From an uncultured Bdellovibrionales bacterium (GTDB taxonomy: Bacteria; Bdellovibrionota; FAC87; UBA2466), in contig CALCZU010000132.1 in assembly GCA_937903155.1 (NCBI GenBank), positions 102,564-166,563 of the forward strand: a DNA stretch of 64,000 bases. Direction: 5' to 3'. A program made the position numbers and the translations under genes. The notes under the pieces are model-generated. The model did no database searches, had not been told where the DNA came from, and saw only the letters and a list, made by a program, of their open reading frames with translations. Of this stretch, positions 59,764-64,000 are shown in pieces; position 1 is the stretch's first letter; the number at the start of each line of letters is the position of its first letter.

Positions 59764-61176
59764 TTACCCTTTCGGGCAAGAGGCTTTCGCAATCATATCA
59801 TCTGTGAATTTTGGGGCATTTGGGGCCCGATGGCAGGTGATACAGTTCTGTGGAATCAACGTAGGGGACCCTTTTTCAGCGTTTAGAAGATGCTCGCTCC
59901 GGTTACCGTGACAGTTTTCACATTGCACACCCAGAAAAACTTTCTGAAGTTTTTTCTGGGCGTGCAATTTTTCTAGGGAGTCCATGAGATGGACTCGCAA
60001 TTTTTTGTATTGGCTCGGGTTCTTTCTGGGATCGAAAGGCGGTTTTTCGTTTTTTACGGTCGTAGTCATAAAACTTTCGACAAACGGAGATCCTTTTGCA
60101 CTTTTCCCTTCGACTAAAAGAGGCTCTGTGATTTTCGAAAATCCTTCTTCAGAATTTAGCCCTAAACTATGACACTGAACGCAAGACGCATCGAAATTCC
60201 GATTCTGTGCGTACAAGACGAGATAGGCCGAAGCATGATCGGTGTTTTTCCAAAACGTAAATTGCTTTTCGTGGCAAGTTTTACAGAGAAACGGGTTTGC
60301 GACGAAAGATTTTTTAGTCTTTACTTCTTTTCTGAAAGATTCTTTTTTTTGAGTCTTTTTTTTATCCGATTGGAAATAGTTTTTCATGAGCTTTGTGACG
60401 GCGTTTGCTTGATCGTAGGAGGAATCGAGTGCGAAGACTTCAATCTCTCCTTGCATGACATCGCCTTCTAAAAACCGCAGTCGAGCGACTTTTTTGCCTC
60501 CTTCTTCTGGCTCGACTCTCAAGCTCTTACTCAAGACTTTTGAGCTTTCATTTCCTTCGAGAGAATGGCTGCCCAAAATCAAACTGCCCGGATTGAGTTC
60601 CGCTAGTTTCTTATCTTCAGCCATCCCCAAGTGAGAGAGAAGAATCACAACCTCGGCACCTTCGCTTTTTAGTTTTTGAATCTGTGTCTCCAAGGCCAAC
60701 GCTTTGCGAGGAACGACAATTCCTAACTTCACCCCACCGCGTTCGAGGAGTTGCGTCCAGACTTCAATCGAAGGGGGCGGGTTTTTCGCGTGGGTCATCT
60801 GCAAAAGCTTTGCAAGCACGTCAACTCCTAAAGTGCTATCTCTCTCTCCATATTCCATAAAATCAAGGCCCATCAATTTTAAGCTTTGAGCGATGAGCTC
60901 TGCTTTCGAAAGTTCTTTTTCACTCAAGGCTTCGGGAATTGCAGGGAGCGTAAAAAAGGTGTCACCCGCGTCGATAAAAAAAGTGTCGCCTTCGAATTCC
61001 TTTTTCGCTTTTTCAATGAATGTTAGAAGGCGTCCCAGGCCGCCAATTTGATTGTCCTGGCAATGGCAAGGCTCAATCTCCCCAAAACGATTCGCCGTAA
61101 AAATAATCTGAAGCGGCTTTGCTGCAAAAAGCGACGATTGAAAAAACATACAGATGAAAAGCCCGAGGATTCGCAT
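59764..61176 (-). CDS. Exported metallophosphoesterase fused to a tetraheme cytochrome c
   Basis: The 470-residue protein has a signal peptide (about 1-18, ending SLFAAK). Residues about 22-260 resemble 5'-nucleotidase/UshA-type metallophosphoesterases (IIFTANRFGEIEPCHCQDNQIGGLGRL, FFIDAGDTFFTLP, VVILLSHLGMAEDKKLAEL), but the first metal site reads ANRFGE in place of the usual DxHG, so activity is uncertain. The rest has four heme motifs, CKTCH, CVQCH, CENCH and CITCH, with distal His residues (HASAY, HGNRSEHL), similar to cytochrome c554-type multiheme domains. It may pass electrons in the periplasm. It is convergent with the SCO gene (7-bp gap). Confidence 0.85.
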   Translation of the reverse strand: MRILGLFICMFFQSSLFAAKPLQIIFTANRFGEIEPCHCQDNQIGGLGRLLTFIEKAKKEFEGDTFFIDAGDTFFTLPAIPEALSEKELSKAELIAQSLKLMGLDFMEYGERDSTLGVDVLAKLLQMTHAKNPPPSIEVWTQLLERGGVKLGIVVPRKALALETQIQKLKSEGAEVVILLSHLGMAEDKKLAELNPGSLILGSHSLEGNESSKVLSKSLRVEPEEGGKKVARLRFLEGDVMQGEIEVFALDSSYDQANAVTKLMKNYFQSDKKKTQKKESFRKEVKTKKSFVANPFLCKTCHEKQFTFWKNTDHASAYLVLYAQNRNFDASCVQCHSLGLNSEEGFSKITEPLLVEGKSAKGSPFVESFMTTTVKNEKPPFDPRKNPSQYKKLRVHLMDSLEKLHAQKKLQKVFLGVQCENCHGNRSEHLLNAEKGSPTLIPQNCITCHRAPNAPKFTDDMIAKASCPKG

Positions 61177-61237
61177 GCCCTTATTTTAACACAGGCCCCC
61201 TTACCCACCTTGAGCTCAAAAACTACACAAGGAAATA

Positions 61238-61266
61238 GCGACAAGCTTCAGAGCTGGCGTTATACT
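61238..61266 (+). promoter_or_regulatory. Predicted promoter of the aromatic hydroxylase gene
   Basis: GCGACA (61238-61243), 17-nt spacer, TATACT (61261-61266). The start would lie near 61273, giving a leader of about 27 nt that includes the AAGGAG site before the ATG at 61300. Confidence 0.4.
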
Positions 61267-61299
61267 TTCTTTGGTTTGAGTTTTTTTAAGGAGACTGCA

Positions 61300-63084
61300 A
61301 TGCCCGGGGCTTTTGAGCGCATTCCAAATTATCTTAAAAGATACGTCGTCGAACAGGACTACGCCGCTTACACTCCCCAAAACCATGCTGCTTGGCGACA
61401 TATCATGAGACGCGCTCGCAGCTTTTTTAAAACACACGCCGTCCCTTGTTATGCAGAAGGATTGAAAAAGACTGGCATCTCTCTTCACAAAATTCCCAGC
61501 ATTCATGAGATCGATTCGCACCTCTCAAAATTTGGATGGGGTGCAATCGGAGTGTGCGGATTTATTCCGCCAGCAGCGTTCTTAGATTTTCAGGCTCGCG
61601 GAATTATGCCGATTGCGATGGACATGCGAAGTATTCAACACATTGCCTATACTCCCGCACCCGACATTGTTCACGAAGCCGCGGGACATGTTCCGATTTT
61701 GATTAATGATGCATTTCGTAACTTTTTGCTTCGTTACGCAAAAATGTCCGACAAAGCCATTATCAGCAAAGAAGATGTGGTTTTGTACGAAGCCATTCGA
61801 GTGCTCTCTGATATTAAAGAAAATCCTGACACACTTCCCGTCGATATTGCAAAGGCCGAAGCCGCACTGAAGGCCGCTTACGCGTCCCTCTCATTCGTTT
61901 CTGAAGCCGCTCAACTTGCGCGCATGGCATGGTGGACATCTGAGTATGGACTCGTCGGAGATATTAATTCTCCCCTCATCTACGGCGCTGGACTTTTATC
62001 TTCCGTAGGCGAGAGTCAAAAATGTCTTTCTCCACAAGTAAAAAAACTTCCGCTGACATTGGATTGTTTAAATCAATCCTACGACATCACAGAACCTCAA
62101 CCCCAACTCTTCGTCGCAAAATCTCTCGAATCCCTTCCGACACTTCTAGACGAAGTTGAAAATAAAATGGCGTTTAAGCTCGGGGGGCGAACCGGTCTCG
62201 AACTTGCTAAAAAAGCGCAATCCGTCAATACGGTCCTTTACGACTCTGGGATTTCTGCAAGCGGCATTCTCAGCGACTACGAAGTTTCGCAATCCGGTAC
62301 GGTGGACTTTTTCAAAATGACGGGGCCTGTTCAAATCGCCTTTAAACAAAAGGAGTTAGCGGGTCATAGTCGAGTGAGACATCCTGAAGGGTTTAGCTCT
62401 CCCATTGGTTTTTGGAAAAAGTTTCCGACGACTCCCCCCGAAACTCTTTCGGATTCTGACCTGCAAAGTATCGGATTAACTCGCGGACGAGTCTGTCGAC
62501 TCGAATTTTCATCCGGTTTTGTGATCGAAGGAACTTTACTGCATTTATTCCGACAAGAAGGAAAATTGCTTTATCTTACGTGGACCCACTGCAAAATTAC
62601 TCGCGGCTCTAAGATTTATTATGAACCGAAGTGGGGGGCTTTCGATCAAATCATCGGCACTCAAGCGGTGTCCGTTTTTGCTGGTCCTGCAGACAGAGAC
62701 ACCTACGGCGAATACGAATGCGGCAACGTTAGCACCGCCCCGGGAAGAACTTCTCCCTACACCGAGCGAGAATGGAAAATTTTTGATCTCTACAGCGGTT
62801 TGCGTTTTCAACGAGAACTGACGCCATCCCCAAAGGAAATGCTATCGGCTCTGGAAAAAATTGCAGCGGCCTATACGACCCAATTCCAAGAAGAATGGCT
62901 GATTGGAATTGAGCTTTTAGAAATCGCCACGCAAAAACTGAGTGACGAGAAGAATCTTTCTTGGAAAAAACCCGTCGAAAAGATGGTTCGCGACTTCGGT
63001 GAAAATGCCAAAGGCTCCGATAAGCACAGTCTACCGACCGAACTTATTCATCATGGCTTGGCACTGGTTTCGGAGCCAGATTGA
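61300..63084 (+). CDS. Biopterin-dependent aromatic amino acid hydroxylase with long C-terminal extension
   Basis: The ATG at 61300 (AAGGAG 6 nt upstream) gives 594 residues; the longer frame from 61048 runs back over the divergent gene's end and is rejected. The first about 280 residues match the phenylalanine-4-hydroxylase catalytic domain: YAAYTPQNHAAWRHIMRR, SIQHIAYTPAPDIVHEAAGHVPIL (iron ligands His 125 and 130), and LVGD near 220. The third ligand Glu is expected in this region. It would hydroxylate Phe or Tyr. Bacterial PhhA is about 260-290 residues; the remaining 300 residues here form an additional domain of unknown role (LGGRTGLELAKKAQSVNTVLYDSG, RVCRLEFSSGFVIEGTLL). Symbol phhA is withheld because the substrate is not clear. 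Confidence 0.88.
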   Translation: MPGAFERIPNYLKRYVVEQDYAAYTPQNHAAWRHIMRRARSFFKTHAVPCYAEGLKKTGISLHKIPSIHEIDSHLSKFGWGAIGVCGFIPPAAFLDFQARGIMPIAMDMRSIQHIAYTPAPDIVHEAAGHVPILINDAFRNFLLRYAKMSDKAIISKEDVVLYEAIRVLSDIKENPDTLPVDIAKAEAALKAAYASLSFVSEAAQLARMAWWTSEYGLVGDINSPLIYGAGLLSSVGESQKCLSPQVKKLPLTLDCLNQSYDITEPQPQLFVAKSLESLPTLLDEVENKMAFKLGGRTGLELAKKAQSVNTVLYDSGISASGILSDYEVSQSGTVDFFKMTGPVQIAFKQKELAGHSRVRHPEGFSSPIGFWKKFPTTPPETLSDSDLQSIGLTRGRVCRLEFSSGFVIEGTLLHLFRQEGKLLYLTWTHCKITRGSKIYYEPKWGAFDQIIGTQAVSVFAGPADRDTYGEYECGNVSTAPGRTSPYTEREWKIFDLYSGLRFQRELTPSPKEMLSALEKIAAAYTTQFQEEWLIGIELLEIATQKLSDEKNLSWKKPVEKMVRDFGENAKGSDKHSLPTELIHHGLALVSEPD

Positions 63085-63095
63085 GTTTTCAACCT

Positions 63096-63674
63096 TTATT
63101 TTAGAGCGACGCCGATAAACTCAAGCGTTTCGCTTAAAGCAGGAAGAGTCGGAACGAGAGCGCCCCCTTTAGAAACCGCCTTGGAACACAACAACATCAC
63201 CGTGTCGCCCGAATTGCTCCTCAGAAAAAGGCCGCCGACACCATACGACTCCGCCATTACAAACGGGTCGCTTCCCAGTCCTTCCGTTTTGAAAGCGGTG
63301 AAGATCCGATCCCGGACTTCAGCTTGCCGAGAGTAATCTGGAATTTCTTTGCCCTGGCCAATTTGGTTCGTGCGAAAAAAACGAGTGAACTGACCTTCCC
63401 ATTGTGCCTTTTGAACATGTCCGCCCCAAACGGTAAAAACCGTTTCTGGCCCAAACGACAAATCATAGGTCAGTGCTTTTGGAAGACGAATCTCACAGCC
63501 GACTCCAAAGACCTCACTCACGGGACTGATGGTGTACCCAGCATAAACTGTTTGTCGTGCATTGAAGACAAGTTTCGAGCCCAGTGGAAGCGGCGCAAAT
63601 GGACGAGCTTCCGCAGCATGAAGTGTGTTACCGAATGAAAATAAGAAAAATAAACCCAGAAAAATTTTTGTCAT
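63096..63674 (-). CDS. Exported protein of unknown function
   Basis: From the ATG at 63674 (GGGGG ribosome-binding region) the protein has 192 residues with a signal peptide (about 1-20, ending TLHAAEA). The mature part is beta-rich (KLVFNARQTVYAGYTIS, VFTVWGGHVQKAQWEGQFTRFF) with two Cys (GVGCEIR, LLCSKAV) that could be disulfide bonded. I recognise no family. It is convergent with the aromatic hydroxylase, with an 11-bp gap and no palindrome between them. Confidence 0.65.
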   Translation of the reverse strand: MTKIFLGLFFLFSFGNTLHAAEARPFAPLPLGSKLVFNARQTVYAGYTISPVSEVFGVGCEIRLPKALTYDLSFGPETVFTVWGGHVQKAQWEGQFTRFFRTNQIGQGKEIPDYSRQAEVRDRIFTAFKTEGLGSDPFVMAESYGVGGLFLRSNSGDTVMLLCSKAVSKGGALVPTLPALSETLEFIGVALK

Positions 63675-63783
63675 ATATCCCCCTACCGCGGAATATACCA
63701 AGAGCTTGTTCTTCTTGGCAATAACCCTCGATTCACCTGCTGCTTAGCTTGCCACACTGCTTTAGTTCCACTAACATCTGCCA

Positions 63784-64000
63784 ATGCAAATGCTCCGTTT
63801 TATCTACCCAATTTTGGCCTTCTTCCTTCTGTCTTGCACACAGACGCTTGTAGATTCCAAGGACCGCGTTTTATTAAAAATCAATGGCCAACCCGTTCGG
63901 ACGACACAGTTTTTGGCCCAGTTCGAACCCTTAAAGGCCGAGCAAAACGAAATTGCGCAAAAAAATCCCAAACTCATGGACCAGCTGAAAACGCGCGCAC
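63784..64000 (+). CDS. Partial SurA-like lipoprotein, running off the window
   Basis: An ATG at 63784 opens a frame with no stop through the window end: 72 codons visible. The first 18 residues form a lipoprotein signal (MQMLRFIYPILAFFLLSC, lipobox LLSC). The next part, VLLKINGQPVRTTQFLAQFEPLKAEQNEI, matches the N-terminal strand and helix of SurA/PpiC-type chaperones (VAVVNGEPI-type start). It is probably an outer-membrane-protein chaperone or peptidyl-prolyl isomerase lipoprotein. The truncation prevents domain checking. Confidence 0.6.
   Translation, partial: MQMLRFIYPILAFFLLSCTQTLVDSKDRVLLKINGQPVRTTQFLAQFEPLKAEQNEIAQKNPKLMDQLKTRA

Noticed and set aside
61048..61299. Upstream extension of the aromatic hydroxylase to 61048
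   Set aside because: It overlaps the 5' end of the divergent gene, contains basic low-quality sequence, and the ATG at 61300 has an AAGGAG site.

Overview
This 64 kb window is an ordinary-looking bacterial chromosome segment, densely coding on both strands and of moderate GC, with the standard genetic code. No rRNA, tRNA, phage, insertion sequence or CRISPR array was seen. A TIGR02147-type regulator, many Sec-exported proteins of no known family, a GldA/GldF/GldG-like ABC cluster, a long aromatic amino acid hydroxylase, c-type cytochromes and outer-membrane machinery (LolA, LptF, beta-barrels) point to a Gram-negative of the Bdellovibrionota type. That placement is an inference from family membership, not from a marker phylogeny.

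Layout. 0-3 kb: a cold-shock protein diverges from ftsK. 3-11 kb: minus-strand genes for a YiiX-like cysteine hydrolase, a glutathione S-transferase, a TIGR02147 regulator operon with two exported proteins, an exported Ser/Thr kinase, and a GIY-YIG nuclease. 11-17 kb: plus-strand serine hydrolase, plsC, lolA, yajQ, rimO and a barrel-like outer-membrane protein. 17-22.6 kb: three large exported proteins of unknown function, one Gly-rich with a C-terminal heme site and one with two CxxC motifs. 23-31 kb: lptF, rarA, a DUF155 protein, cyclophilin, a Cys/Met-metabolism PLP enzyme, and a Rieske/PP2C/ferredoxin trio. 31-34 kb: a candidate structured RNA, tsaB, an unknown exported protein and a patatin-like protein lacking its catalytic Asp. 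34-38 kb: the gldAFG-like ABC system. 38-44 kb: transaldolase-like aldolase, M23 peptidase, a second PP2C phosphatase, a tri-heme protein whose start is out of frame across an A8 run, a PmbA/TldE-like protein and nadK. 44-51 kb: subtilisin-like protease, HEAT-repeat protein, serS, and a very large TPR protein. 51-58 kb: a tightly packed minus-strand set of outer-membrane protein, histidine kinase, sigma-54 regulator, ftsY and Na/Pi transporter. 57-61 kb: a redox block (TlpA-like and peroxiredoxin-like proteins, ferredoxin, SCO1/SenC, tetraheme phosphoesterase). 61-64 kb: aromatic amino acid hydroxylase, an exported unknown, and a truncated SurA-like lipoprotein.

The most striking non-coding signal is a family of palindromic repeats (core GTCATTGCGAG... 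or ...GAGATTGCTTCGTCGC...). They occupy every convergent intergenic gap longer than about 40 bp and several co-directional gaps. Other signals are a perfect 32-bp inverted repeat with a 67-nt spacer, a 34-bp palindrome between two exported-protein genes, and a candidate small RNA of about 130 nt upstream of tsaB.
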